Below are positions 23,101 through 33,100 of a DNA stretch of 64,000 bases, one piece after another (position 1 is the stretch's first letter; each line of letters opens with the position of its first letter). The stretch is taken from contig NC_134367.1 in NCBI RefSeq assembly GCF_035582795.1, positions 115,530,062-115,594,061 of the forward strand, read 5' to 3'. Position numbers and translations under genes: made by a program. Under the pieces are notes generated by a model. The model saw only the letters and a program-made list of their open reading frames with translations, searched no databases and had not been told where the DNA came from. The stretch comes from Mycteria americana (Eukaryota; Chordata; Aves; Ciconiiformes; Ciconiidae).

Positions 23101-26100
23101 AAATGCCTTCCACCTGTAGAATCTTAAAAAGATGAAGTTTGACTCCAAAACTTGCCCAGGTTCACAGGATCCAGGACTTATTTGCCACCAACCACATTGC
23201 AACTCTACTGCTCATATGGTGAAAATCATTACAATTTCTAGAGCTTCAGTGACTGGGGGGAAAAGAGTCAACTGAAATTGCAAACTACAAAAGCCATGAC
23301 AATTCAGGAAAGCAGGATCGCAACACAAATAATTCAGAAGGAGAGAAAAATACACATTTTATCTGTCTGGTTACAGACAGCAAACTTCCCTTTAAGTATG
23401 TATTACTGCACTGGCAAAGCCAACTGAATTACTAGCTCCTGTCCACAGAAGATTTACAGCAGAGTTGTCTTCACAATGCTAACACAGATTCGTTTTCCAC
23501 CCCTTCTTCCAAGCATTAGAGAGTTTCAGATGAGGACGACAGGCTTCATATAAGGAACTCATTTGCTCGGAACTTTGGACAGTTGTGTTTCAAAGCAGAA
23601 AATCCTCCCTGGGATCAGTATTATCCAAGAGAAAGAACTTGAAATAAACCAGAGTTGCAGGAATCTCACATATCACATCTGCTTTTTTCTCCCCCCTCTT
23701 ATTCCTCATTATTTCCAGTGGCTTACAGGAATAACATCACTAGTGGCAAATGAGATTTCTATGGGTTCTTTCACTGAAGGGATTGATTCAGACAGCATCT
23801 ACCTCCTTGAGCTTTTTCAAAACATTTCATAAACATCACACAGAATCATCCTATCTATTGTACAGACTGGAACCCCTTCTGGCAGTGAAGCTAAGAAGCT
23901 AATTAAGAGTGTACAGCAATATAAGCCAGTGATTTGGGCAAGAAGAATAGTTCTCCTGGTCTTGTAAAAGGGACTTAAAGTAAGAAATGTAAGCATGCAG
24001 AATACTGTAACCCTGGACCAGAATTAGACCAGGACTGTATAATAGGAAAAGCATTACAGACATATCCTATTGGCTTTCAGAATTACTGTTCAGTTGCAAT
24101 GTATTTCAGGGAATTGGGTTTTGTTAAACCCAACCACAGTAGAAAGCATTTCATTATGATTTGCAATGAGGCAGCTTATGTCTAATAGCCTATTGGCATG
24201 ACTTGTAAGTACTACCCTACCACATTAACAGTTTCTTTCAACTCTAGAGATATTTACAGTGGTGGTGTTCCTTTTCATTCAGGAATTATCGAGTTGATCA
24301 TAAATATTTAGCAGACTGAGCATTTTCACTTACTTCAAAATGCCAGGAGCACTATACAGCCTGAACTCCACCCTATGCTAGTAGTCAAAGCATTTCACAC
24401 ACAACTTCTCCCAACACAGGTCACATCTTCTCACGTAGTTGATTCACTTTACACTACACTTTTGATACAGACTTCAATTCAGACACTTATGAATTCAGAC
24501 AGGGCAGAAATCACCTAGCTGCATTGCTTTATGAGATCTGCATTTAAATACAACATCACCATATGGTTCCGCTGGTATAAAGCGCCAAATCAACCCAGTC
24601 AGGTTATCCATTTCAATTTCCATCCTCAGATAAACAGTCTCTCTTTGACAGAACTATAATAGCAGGGGTACAGCTTGGTCCTTAGTGAAAATGCAGTTCT
24701 CGTCTCACAGAAGGCAAGAGTGCACCTAAGTAATTACAAGCTCCACTGACGGCTTGGAGAGCAGAAAATCATTTTCTAGATTAATGATCAAAGAAAGTAA
24801 TTCAGCTCCTTCAGTGATCAGTAGTGACACACAACTGCACAAGATGGCTCAGAAACAGACTGGGTATGCAAAGCAAGCCATAGCAATGGATAATACTACA
24901 ATCATTCCCCAGTTTCTTAATCCAGTTAGAACCACTTTACACAGTTGACTCGTTTGCTGGGGGGGGGGAACCCACAACAGAATGCATACGAGAAGTTACG
25001 CTTCAATAACATTTATTTCAAAGCAAAGCAACAATTTACCTTATAGGCTGAGGGTCTATAGGACAATCCAGTAGAACAGTTACTCCAAGCAGGGGGACAG
25101 TTAGAGACGCAGCCAAAGTCAAGAAGGTAACTCGGAACACCTTGCTGCTGTAAGTACTGCCAAAACCAGACAAGAAATAGGATTAACATGCTAAGCTGTT
25201 TTAAGATACAACAGTCTTCAAAAATTCTTTAACAGCCTATTTTCTTCACAAAAGGAACCAGAAACACTTTTGCCCAACCACCATTCTGAATGACCTTTAA
25301 GGTCCATTTTGAACTCGTTAGGATAAGAGAAAGGGATATTTATCCAGTCTCAGCATCCTGGCATCATATGAGGCAGTGTTCTCATGTACAGGCTTCATTG
25401 CATGCTACAAGTTACAGCTGACTTCAAAAAAAAAAAAAAAAGAAAGAAAAGAAAAAGAAATGGTGGGGAGGTGATGTTGTTGGGTTGGGGTTTTTCCAAC
25501 TTGATCTTCAGTTTTGGCAACGGTTTCCATCCCAACACAAATTTTGGATGAAAAGGTCAACTAAAACAACAAACATTGGAGGAAGTTAAATGAATGCTCG
25601 CTTGACTTAGTAAGCATTTGAAACTCAAGCCCCAGCACACAAAAGAAATTAAGTATCTTCTATTTGCCCATCAAAACACACAACAACAAAGTAAAAACTG
25701 TTCTTCCACAGGAGAAAAACAGGGTTTGTTCTCAACAAGTTTAGAGGCATCAATCAGACATTTACAGAGAAAAGCACAGAGCCACGCTCAACAAATCCTA
25801 GCCTTGAACTGGAAAAGCAGCTCCCACAATTTTAGCTACTCTGAACCATTCACTGGCACAGCCAGCCAGTCTCCTTGCAGTATCAATTAAAGGCAAACAG
25901 TGCCTGATGGTTCTGCATTAATCCCTGGACCACTTCCACTGTTTTGTCCTTCATTAGCCAACCATCCAGACAGTAAGAAATATGAACTACTGCCCAGAGC
26001 ACAAATATCACAACTGGGGAACTAATGACATGTACTTGCAGTACTGATATCAGCATCAAGGTAACCTTTGTGATTATCAGCTGGAACAGCAAGGACAGAA

Positions 26101-29100
26101 CTAGGCCTAGATTTGGTCACTGCTTGCATGCACAATGTACAGAAGTTGGAATATTCATAATCCATCACAGCTCTTTCCTGATGGCACAAGTGCAGCCAGC
26201 CCCTCTCTTCTGGCAGCAGACATAGGCGGTTACGATGGAGGTCTGCCCAGTTTCCCCAGCTCTGCACAGTACCCAACAGGCCACGACAAGCCACCATGCA
26301 AATCACCAGGCTGTGCCGAGGTGACTGCTACAAGGATGCTGACAGCCTGCCATGACAAGAGCTGCCACTGCTGCTAGCCCAAAGCCACAGACAGTTCAGC
26401 CCACTCCAAGAAGTGTTGTTAGCACTGCTGCTGCTGGTCACCAAACTTTTCCCAGCTCCCCCAAGGCACTCACCAGCTGAGCCTACTTCCTTTCCACCAG
26501 CATGCCCAAGTATTCCTGCTCTCAGATATATTAAAAAATAAATTTTATTTCTTGCACTCAAAGGCACAGCATTCCCATCATGAACTTCAGCAGTGTTACA
26601 GCACTAAGCCTGTCTCCACCTGAGCTGGACCAGGCTGGGAAACTGCTTCAAACAAGCTTTCTCATCTGCACTGACCTCTTCGTAATTCCCAAGAGCCAGA
26701 CTGCCCTTGCAATTAATTAGAAGAATTCAGCACTTCCTGCTTTAACAGTAGATGTCTCGAGGAAGCAACAACCTCCCAGTCTGTTTCCCCTTGGATTTGG
26801 AATCAAGAGTGGGTGGTAGAGATATGAGGCGATCCCCAAGTTCACACAAAGACAAAGACTTCAGCTGTCAGCCTTGTCCTTCCACTGTCCTTGAAAAGAT
26901 GAAGGCTCAATACTATAAGATTAAAAGTACTGTCAGCAGACACCTGAGCATCTTTGTGACAGCTGAGAACAGCTCACACAAAAGGAAGCAGACAAAGATG
27001 AATGGGAACTCATCTGCCAAAGCCAAATTAATTAAAGCTACTGAAAGCATAATTTAAGTAAAGGTCATATTTCTGATCCTCATTCAAACTTACAAGGGAT
27101 AGACAATAAAGGAAAAAGGCAGGAAGAATGAGGTTACAAGCAAACTCATACTTCAAGCCTGCAAACTGCAAGACCTATTTTAGATACTGCTGAAACCACA
27201 AGAATTTAAATAAAACCCAAAAACTTTAGAAAAAAAAAAGTCAGCTGCTCAGAATCCTTAGAAAAGTAAACAAACAAAACATACCCAATATAGAATACTG
27301 ACAACTGTAAGTTACTGACTGGTCACTGGAAAGAATCACTGAAGTAATGGTTCACCAACACTCATAAGCAAAACAGAAATCTTTAGCTAATTGTGTCTCT
27401 GATAATTAATCCTACACGGACTCCAGCCACAAATCTCAATAATGCAACTTACCAGGACTCCAGCTACAATAACAGCAATTTAGTTGTCACTAAGAACTGA
27501 AAAGAGAAGCCATTGCACCATCTCTTGAAGACAGACAGTAGGCTAGCAAGACAATACTATGGGTCACCATAGCCAGGAGTCCAGGCTGCCTCATCCTTCT
27601 GGCAGAAGAGCTACTGGGGGGCCAGAGGGGAAAGCAACTGTCATCAAGAGTTTCTGCCATGGCTCCCAGCCAGAAAAAGGGCAGCCTCCAGAATTTCTTC
27701 CACTGGTTTCATGCAGGACAGTCTGATGAGAACAGGACCCATGGATACTCTGAATCACTGCTGGAGCCCTAGAAATTCAACTGATTTGAGCAAAGTTACC
27801 AAGAGAGACTGAAGCCAGGAGGAGCAGTCTCTCAAGCTGAGTGATGCTGATGCTGTCCTTCAAAAACAGTGGCTACGCATGCAAGCCACCAAGTTTCATT
27901 CTGATGACCCTGAAGGGCAGAGATAACAATCTGCAAGGTAGTCAAATCGGAAGGGCCATAGTAGATGGTGAACCAAAGTATTACAAGTCATGAACTACTT
28001 TATTCAGTGGAAGGCAATGCAAACACCACCACTTTCTTATTGCAGCTATTGCCTTTAGTTACAGTGAAGCTAATTCTTTATAAAATTCCTAAACAGAAAA
28101 TTGTAAATGGAATCTTCTTTAACTTAGCCACAAACAAATGGACTGTTTATCAGGTTATTCCATCTCAGACATGTATAGACTAGTCTTTAAACTGCAGATT
28201 ACTCTTTAAACTATTGCTAAATATAAACAGACTAACCAGAGCTATACAGGACTTAATCAAACCCACAATAAGTCTGTGCAAGCCACAATGGGATAAGTGT
28301 TATTTCTTGACTAGCAAAAACTAAACAGTACTTAAACAGACCCACTGGAAAAAAAAAAAGCCACAAATAAACCCTTTTTTTTGGTTAAAGCTCTTCTTAC
28401 AGTTTGGCAGAAGCAGGTGTGCAGGCCCTGCCCAAAACCTTCCTCCCTCTGTCAGCCACCTCCAGCAGAAGCACGAGCACTAGGGAGAGAACCACCTGCT
28501 GCAGAGCTGGGGTGCTGGGAGGCCGGGGGTACCCACAAGCTGACACCCACGGGTGCCCCAGCGTCAACCTGTGCCTCCAACCAAGAGAGGGGAACCGAGG
28601 CCTCGCTCCCTACGCCCGTGGCGGCCTGCTCAGCCCCGGGGCAGCCAGCCAGCCCCTTCCACCCCCCTCTCGCCCAAGACAGCCTCTCCCAGGGCACTCT
28701 GGCCCAGACCAGGGCCTCCCTCACCCGGGTCAGGCCAGGCCGGTGGAGCCTCTCCCCTCCCAGCACACTCCCCAGCCGGATTTCACCCAGGCCGGGCCCG
28801 ATCACCGCCTTACAGCCCCAGGTCAGGTCAGGCCAGGCCCCCAACCCACCCACCACGAACCCTCCTCCTCAGCTCCCCGGCCAGACCGGGCCCTTCCCTC
28901 GGGTCAAGCCGAATACCCCCTCGCACCGGCCAGGCCCGGCCCAGACCCTCAGCACCCCCCGGCACACCGCCCACCGCCGCTCGGCCCGGCCCTTCTCTCC
29001 TCTCAGGCTAGGCCTGCCCCACCCCCGCGGTCACAGCAGGCCCCTCTTCCCTCCCCGTCGAGGGGGACCGCGCCGGGCCCCACCTGCCCGCCTTGGCCTC

Positions 29101-29175
29101 CTGCGCCGGGCTGTCCTCGGTGATGACCTGCGGGCGGAACGGCCGGCGCTGCCGCAGGCCCTCCGCCTCATTCAT
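13925..29175 (-). CDS. APMAP: Adipocyte plasma membrane-associated protein, complete gene in nine coding exons
   Basis: A single-pass type II membrane glycoprotein with a lumenal/extracellular six-bladed beta-propeller of the strictosidine synthase / SMP-30 family. In mammals it is linked to adipocyte differentiation and arylesterase activity; its native substrate is not settled. The exons (13925-14134, 15203-15395, 15765-15899, 16356-16530, 17831-17947, 19968-20060, 21861-21976, 25040-25156, 29084-29175) total 1248 bases: 415 residues plus TAA, against 416 in human. Order along the protein: a cytosolic tail rich in arginine (MNEAEGLRQRRPFRPQ), a hydrophobic anchor at about residues 40-60, the KLRKAERLWENQLVGPESI segment, then propeller blades with FTGTADG, LFVADAYYGLYEVNP, SFVNDLTVTRDGRKIYFTDSSSK and RPNPGFSLLDFLSE. 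Sequon NNT at residue 159 matches the known human glycosylation site. Exon joins are in phase throughout, provided the intron after exon 6 uses a GC donor. Confidence 0.96.
14135..15202 (-). other. APMAP intron 8
   Basis: A 1068-bp intron with GTAAAA donor and CTTTTAG acceptor. It contains a possible alternative terminal exon at 14590-14695 (listed separately) and an A14 run at 14333-14346. Confidence 0.8.
14590..14695 (-). other. Possible alternative last exon of APMAP, or a 5'-truncated retrocopy end
   Basis: On the minus strand a pyrimidine-rich tract ends in CCCTTTAG at 14696. It is followed by six codons (DEDEQE) and TAA at 14677-14675. AATAAA lies at 14620-14615, and an A11 run begins 25 bases later (plus-strand T run 14579-14589). 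Exon 8 ends in phase 0, so splicing here would replace the last 69 residues by DEDEQE and remove the final blade. The genomic A run right after a poly(A) signal could instead mean a processed-RNA insertion. Confidence 0.35.
15203..15395 (-). CDS. APMAP: APMAP exon 8
   Basis: 193 bases: one base completing an arginine codon, then 64 codons from YYVSGLMKGGADMFVENMPG to WIKRMIFK. The acceptor is TTTCAG and the donor AAG|GTAAAA. It encodes propeller strands with SSGGYWVAMS. Confidence 0.95.
15396..15764 (-). other. APMAP intron 7
   Basis: A 369-bp intron with GTAAGT donor and TTTCAG acceptor. No other feature was seen. Confidence 0.8.
15765..15899 (-). CDS. APMAP: APMAP exon 7
   Basis: 135 bases encoding LLEYDTVTKEVKVLMVGL and the propeller segment GVQLSPAEDFVLVQETTMARI. 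The first base (C) completes the arginine codon begun as CG at the end of exon 6, which fixes the unusual donor used there. The donor of this exon is GAG|GTAAGT. Confidence 0.95.
15900..16355 (-). other. APMAP intron 6, GC-AG type
   Basis: A 456-bp intron whose donor reads CG|GCAAGT and whose acceptor is TTTTTAG. The GC dinucleotide is at 16355-16354. The nearest GT (16351-16350) would add three bases to exon 6 and put the next exon in a frame that stops after four codons. Confidence 0.85.
16356..16530 (-). CDS. APMAP: APMAP exon 6
   Basis: 175 bases, from the second base of a glycine codon to CG of an arginine codon. It contains the most conserved part of the protein: LSFVNDLTVTRDG, KIYFTDSSSKWQRRDY and MEGTDDGR. 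The acceptor is AACCAG, preceded by a long pyrimidine stretch that is interrupted by GAAA near the exon and includes a T16 run. Confidence 0.95.
16531..17830 (-). other. APMAP intron 5
   Basis: A 1300-bp intron with GTACGA donor. A second GTAC donor sits six bases upstream inside exon 5. No other feature was recognised. Confidence 0.75.
17831..17947 (-). CDS. APMAP: APMAP exon 5
   Basis: 117 bases, phase 1 to phase 1, encoding TREDEPTCGRPLGIRVGP, the NNT sequon and LFVADAYYGLYEVNPGTG. The end at 17831 is chosen because joining GTACAG|GTGAAATG gives NPGTGEMKML, equal in length to human NPWKREVKLL. The acceptor (TTTCCTAAG) has a weak, A-rich upstream tract. Confidence 0.93.
17948..19967 (-). 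other. APMAP intron 4
   Basis: A 2.0-kb intron with GTAAGT donor. It contains an A18 run followed by a short CA repeat at 18281-18308. No exon-like or family-like sequence was seen. Confidence 0.75.
18281..18309. repeat. A18 run followed by a short CA repeat
   Basis: Eighteen A then about five CA units inside APMAP intron 4. Simple low-complexity sequence. Confidence 0.9.
19968..20060 (-). CDS. APMAP: APMAP exon 4
   Basis: 93 bases encoding DVLFTGTADGKIIKIEDGEI, then QTIARIGHGPC. The donor is TGTG|GTAAGT and the acceptor TTTGCAG. It corresponds to the first complete propeller blade of the human protein. Confidence 0.95.
20061..21860 (-). other. APMAP intron 3
   Basis: A 1.8-kb AT-rich intron with donor GTAAGC and acceptor TTTGCAG. 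No feature beyond short A/T runs was seen. Confidence 0.75.
21861..21976 (-). CDS. APMAP: APMAP exon 3
   Basis: 116 bases encoding LKEPPLLTGVLEPNIKLRK, then AERLWENQLVGPESIVNIGG. The acceptor is TTTTGCAG and the donor GGGG|GTAAGC. This is the membrane-proximal stalk leading into the propeller, close to the human LGVLHPNTKLRQAERLFENQ. Confidence 0.95.
21977..25039 (-). other. APMAP intron 2
   Basis: A 3.1-kb intron. It contains a T-rich, G-interrupted low-complexity tract at about 23015-23075 and a G10 run at 24959-24968. No mobile element was recognised. Confidence 0.75.
23015..23075. repeat. T-rich tract with interspersed G
   Basis: About 60 bases of T with single or paired G, ending in T14, inside APMAP intron 2. 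Low complexity. Confidence 0.9.
25040..25156 (-). CDS. APMAP: APMAP exon 2 (membrane anchor)
   Basis: 117 bases encoding TYSSKVFRVTFLTLAASL followed by VPLLGVTVLLDCPIDPQPI. This is the signal-anchor helix at about residues 40-60. The acceptor is TTGGCAG and the donor AAG|GTAAAT; the exon runs from phase 2 to phase 2. Confidence 0.95.
25157..29083 (-). other. APMAP intron 1
   Basis: A 3.9-kb intron. Its left half is ordinary AT-rich sequence with a purine tract at 25426-25460. Its right end, from about 28450, lies in the CpG island, where long open frames on both strands reflect base composition, not genes. Confidence 0.75.
25426..25460. repeat. Purine tract (A-rich with G)
   Basis: An A15 run followed by GAAAGAAAAGAAAAAGAAA in APMAP intron 1. 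No mobile-element body was recognised next to it. Confidence 0.9.
29084..29175 (-). CDS. APMAP: APMAP exon 1 (cytosolic tail)
   Basis: 30 codons plus two bases: MNEAEGLRQRRPFRPQVITE, then DSPAQEAKAG. The donor is GCAG|GTGGGG. The ATG has A at -3, a good initiation context, and matches the human start MSEADGLRQRRPLRPQ. The frame stays open upstream to 29265, but no homology supports an earlier start. Confidence 0.94.
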
Positions 29176-29523
29176 GCTGCCACCGCCGCCGGCGCTCCCG
29201 CCGCCCAGCCACCCGCCCCGGCCCCGCCCTCTCCACACACCCCAAGGAGCCGGCCCCGCCCCCACAGGTCCCGGGCCACGCCCCCGCTCTCTCCGCCGGC
29301 AGGAGCAGCCCCCGCGCCGCGGTGGGCGTGAGGTGGCGGGTGCTCTGGTCTCTCGCCCAGCGCTGGGCCCGTCTCCGCCGGCGGTAGGACGTGCTAATAG
29401 CTACCCTGCGGCCGGGCGAGCTCAGCGAGCTCCACCGCTGCCTCCTGAGCGGCCTGGGGCTCCCCAGGCAGGGCCGGTGCTGCAGCCATCCCTCGCTCGG
29501 CGAGCCCGAGCCCGACGGCCCGC

Positions 29524-29532
29524 AAGATGGCG
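29524..29532 (+). promoter_or_regulatory. YY1-like element AAGATGGCG in the CpG island
   Basis: AAGATGGCG matches the core of the YY1 motif often found just downstream of CpG-island promoter starts. It lies on the plus strand about 350 bases upstream of the APMAP ATG, so it could serve APMAP or a divergent transcript. Motif match only. Confidence 0.35.
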
Positions 29533-30111
29533 CCAGGAAACCGCGAGGGAGGGAGGGAGGGAGGGGCTGACTTTCCCCGGAGAGGCGGGGGAAACGGTCT
29601 CCGGTGGGACGGGAAGGCAGAGGGCCGCTGGGGAGGCTCTGGGGCGTGGAAGGCAAACTGGAGTTGCCTGCGGGAGTGGGGGCTGGCGGAGCTGCGGGCC
29701 CCTCTTTATGTCTGCCTGTCCCCCTCGACAACTTGTGCGCCCATGGGATGTCTTAACCCAGATGCGAGGGGTGACACCCGCGCCCCCCCCTTTGTCAGCC
29801 CGCGGGCTCCCAGAGCATCAGCTGTGCTTCCTCTCGTGGTCTTCTGGGTAACGCAGTGTGCTGAGATTTTTCTGGCTTCTTTGCCTTGCTCAGGAGCAGC
29901 GGCGTTACAGGAAGGACCCAGGGTGCCAGCGGCAAGATCGGACCCATGGCTTCGTTAACACTGCAAAAAACAGCGTTTAGCAAGTGCAGCTCAACAGACA
30001 AGGGCTGGAACAGGGGACCGCCCCACCTGCGGTGGGAAAGGCTATTTGGCATCACGCCTAGTAACGAAACGTGTGGGTTTTCCACAGAGAGGAGCTGCGG
30101 CCAGGAAAGGC

Positions 30112-30137
30112 GGGGGGGGGGGGGGGTGGGGTGGGGT
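30112..30137 (+). repeat. G-rich tract, potential G-quadruplex
   Basis: A run of 15 G followed by two TGGGG units. It fits the four-run G-quadruplex pattern on the plus strand and lies just outside the CpG island. Confidence 0.7.
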
Positions 30138-33100
30138 GCTTTTCTCTCTGTGCGGGTCGAGTTCAGGCAACAGGCCCAGCAGCTGCAAGAGCTTAGCAGC
30201 CCTGTTCCCTAACGGCACCTGCTTTCCTGAACAACCATCTCACCCCAGGATCGTGTGAGTAGTATTCCACAACCTCTCCTCCCAGCTGCCGTGAGGCTAC
30301 TGTTGTTCCTGGGGGCGCAGAGGGCTGAGGCACAGAGGAGTAAAATGGCATCCCCAAGGTCCAGTAGGTAGAAAAATAAATTTAATTGAGTCTTCTGCAT
30401 GCTAGGTGCGGGGTGAGCACTGAAAAGCACTGGGTTTCCACTCTCCCAGCTTCCACAGACCAAAAAGCCAAAGTAAGCTTTGTCACTGCAGACACAGGGA
30501 GTCGAGGCAGATACACGCTAGCCACAGAGAAATAGAAGCAAGAGTGAAAAAGCTGCTGTGGCAGATCATTCATTACCAGTGTTTGTGGGCTGGTAATTTT
30601 GCATAGCTGTGACCATTTCCACCCCAAAAGGTGGTTACATCCCCAAATCCTTCTGTCCAGGACAAAGCAGGGCTAGGCTCACTGCCATGAAAAATATGCT
30701 GCGCCTCTAGACTCAGCCAGGAGACAATTCCCTGTCCAGAACTGTCTGTTTTCAAGCTGAAAAAGAATCATCTGTTCCTTCTTAGTTTAAAAACAGAAAC
30801 TTGTTGCTGAAATCAGCTTCTGTGGCTTTAACTGGCCATAGAGACAGCCCCTGAATATAATTGTGTAAGGCTGGAAAACGGTCTCCATTTTACCAATAAA
30901 TTCTCAGTAAATAAATCTGGGCAGCTGCAGTAGCAAAACACAAAGTGAGGAGATGGGCACCTGCCTTTCTATATAGCCCTTTCCGTGACTTGTCGGAGAC
31001 ACTTGCCAGAGGGTTGCAAGAGCTAAGAGTGGTGTTGGAAGCTTTCCAGAAGCAGCTGCTGGAGGTAACAGGAGAGGTGGCTAATGAGGATGTTCAGTGT
31101 CTGTCCCTGCATTACAACTATAGTGTTATCCATGTGGTACGCAGAGGGTGAAACACAATCTTCCTCACTTCTTAATGGGCAAGGCACCCTGCAGAGGATG
31201 TGTTCCTGGCACTTACAAATGACCCATGGCACCTAGAAACAAATTTCTTCTCATCTGCACGGCTCTAGGACAGTTACACACTCACTTTCTACACAATGCT
31301 GTCTCTCATGTTCCCCACACACATCCTGTTTTCACTCCTTTTCTACTTGTGCATGCTGCACACAAGACAAAGAGATGAACAGCTGAACCATCCATATCAA
31401 CTAGTAATAATTAATTGTTCCCACTAATTGTTCTGTTTGCATCACACAGGAAAATGAGTGTAGAGCAGTGGGACCTCAGGATTTACACATGCAGCTTACT
31501 GACTTGCACATGCTAGTTCTTCAACTTTTTGAGTTGTTTTGCAGTGCCAGTTTTCTGGCAGTAACTCATTTTCTGTGAGCTACTCTTTAGAGAAAAGCAG
31601 CAAAGCAAAACAGCAGTTTGGACCACAAGATGACTCATCCTGATCTCAAACTCCTTTGCCTCTCCTTGGTCTGTGCTGGCAGACCAAAATAATCAGGACA
31701 GGCAGAAGCAAGTCCAAAGAAATGAAAAAGTCCCAGACCCTTTAGGGGATGGAGGGCCAGACACCTATATGCAAAGCCAACCCATCACACAGAGAAAGAT
31801 ATTTCCTTTAATGAAAATATTAATACACAGATCGTTGACAAAACTGGTTTTGGTGAGGACAATAAATGTGTTTAAAGCGTGATTACAGGAAAACAAAATG
31901 AAATTAAAGGCTTAACGTTAGACTGTACAACACACACCTCACCTCATCAAAAGGACTTTCCCTTTCTAAAATTAAGAAAGTCATGGTCTGTGTTTCCAGT
32001 GGGGGAAAAGCCACCATGACCGGGTCTCACTGGCAAAACCGAGTGGGGAAAAAAAGCAAGCACATTTGCCCTTTGCAACAAACTGCAACAGGTAAAATTG
32101 ACTCTGGATCTCTTTTAAGGAAGCTACAAAGGCAACCTGGCAAATAACCCACACATTACTCATGGATACACAAAGGTTTAGAAGAATTCAACAGTTCTGC
32201 TTTTCTAAACAAAGCCATTACCCCTCAGTTTGTCCCATGATCCCCCTGTAAAGTATTCCATATACCATTACCTCCTTCACTGATTAGTGAAGATCAGCTC
32301 TTAAGACTGCAGGCCCAGGGTTAGGGTTAGGTAGTAAGCAAGCTACCTCCTTCCCAGCATTTCAAGAACTGAGGACATCAGTGTCAGTTCTGCAGGCTGA
32401 ACCCCTCCCTGAACAAGCCTGGTCATGGGGGGTTCAGACTGCTGCATGCGAAGCAGCACTGTCGCCATGCAGCAGTCCTGATGCTCATGACAACCAGGGA
32501 ATAATGAAAATGCAAAGCTCAACTCGGGCTCACGCTGAAGATGCAACCGCTGCAGTTAGCAGAGATCACGGGGAAAAAGAAGAAATAGGGACTTCTCTGG
32601 TTGGAAAATTTCATCTGTTTGGCAAAGCTTTCTATGAGTAGCCTACCCAGTGAAGCACAGTATTCTTTTTGTAAGAAGTACCAGTTCCAAGCCCTGCCTA
32701 GCTCTGTTTCTACCAGCCTCAGGGTGCTATTGAGATGAACTGAGCAGGGGTGTTAGCTCCAAGAGCCGATGCTGGTATACTTGCAGAAGTGCAGTTTTAC
32801 CAGGAGAAGAGGGGGCTGAGGCTGCCCAGCGGGAGCTGTGTCCGTGTGGGTGGCACAACAGCACCACATGCTGTTGAATACCCAGAGGGGGCCTCTAAGC
32901 AGAGGGACATCCCAAGGACCGCGGCTCAGATGTGGAAATGCACAAGGAAGAAACGGTGGCCGTCGTGGTACTGGATGGCAGGCATGTGGCACTCCAATCT
33001 TGCACATGCTGGTGACGTGATTTTAGCAAAGGTGCTTGTAAGGCTTCAGAAGTTCACAGTATGAGACTTGTTTGTAACTACTGTCTGTCCACACCATAGC

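Larger units (their letters stand above)
28450..29800. promoter_or_regulatory. CpG island spanning the APMAP promoter and first exon
   Basis: A sharp rise to very GC-rich, CpG-containing sequence over about 1.3 kb, while the flanks are AT-rich. It covers the APMAP start codon (29175-29173) and the upstream region. GC boxes (CCCCGCCC type) occur at about 29222-29230, 29254-29263 and 29277-29287. No TATA box was seen close upstream, so a TATA-less housekeeping promoter is likely. The transcription start cannot be fixed from sequence. Confidence 0.85.

Noticed and set aside
28381-29851. Several long open frames on both strands (316, 239, 252 and 187 codons) around the APMAP start
   Set aside because: They are proline/arginine/glycine-rich, overlap in all frames and coincide with the CpG island, where stop codons are rare. 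Only the 92-base APMAP exon has homology support.
32317-32331. Telomere-like AGGGTTAGGGTTAGG
   Set aside because: Only about two and a half units; too short to call an interstitial telomeric repeat.
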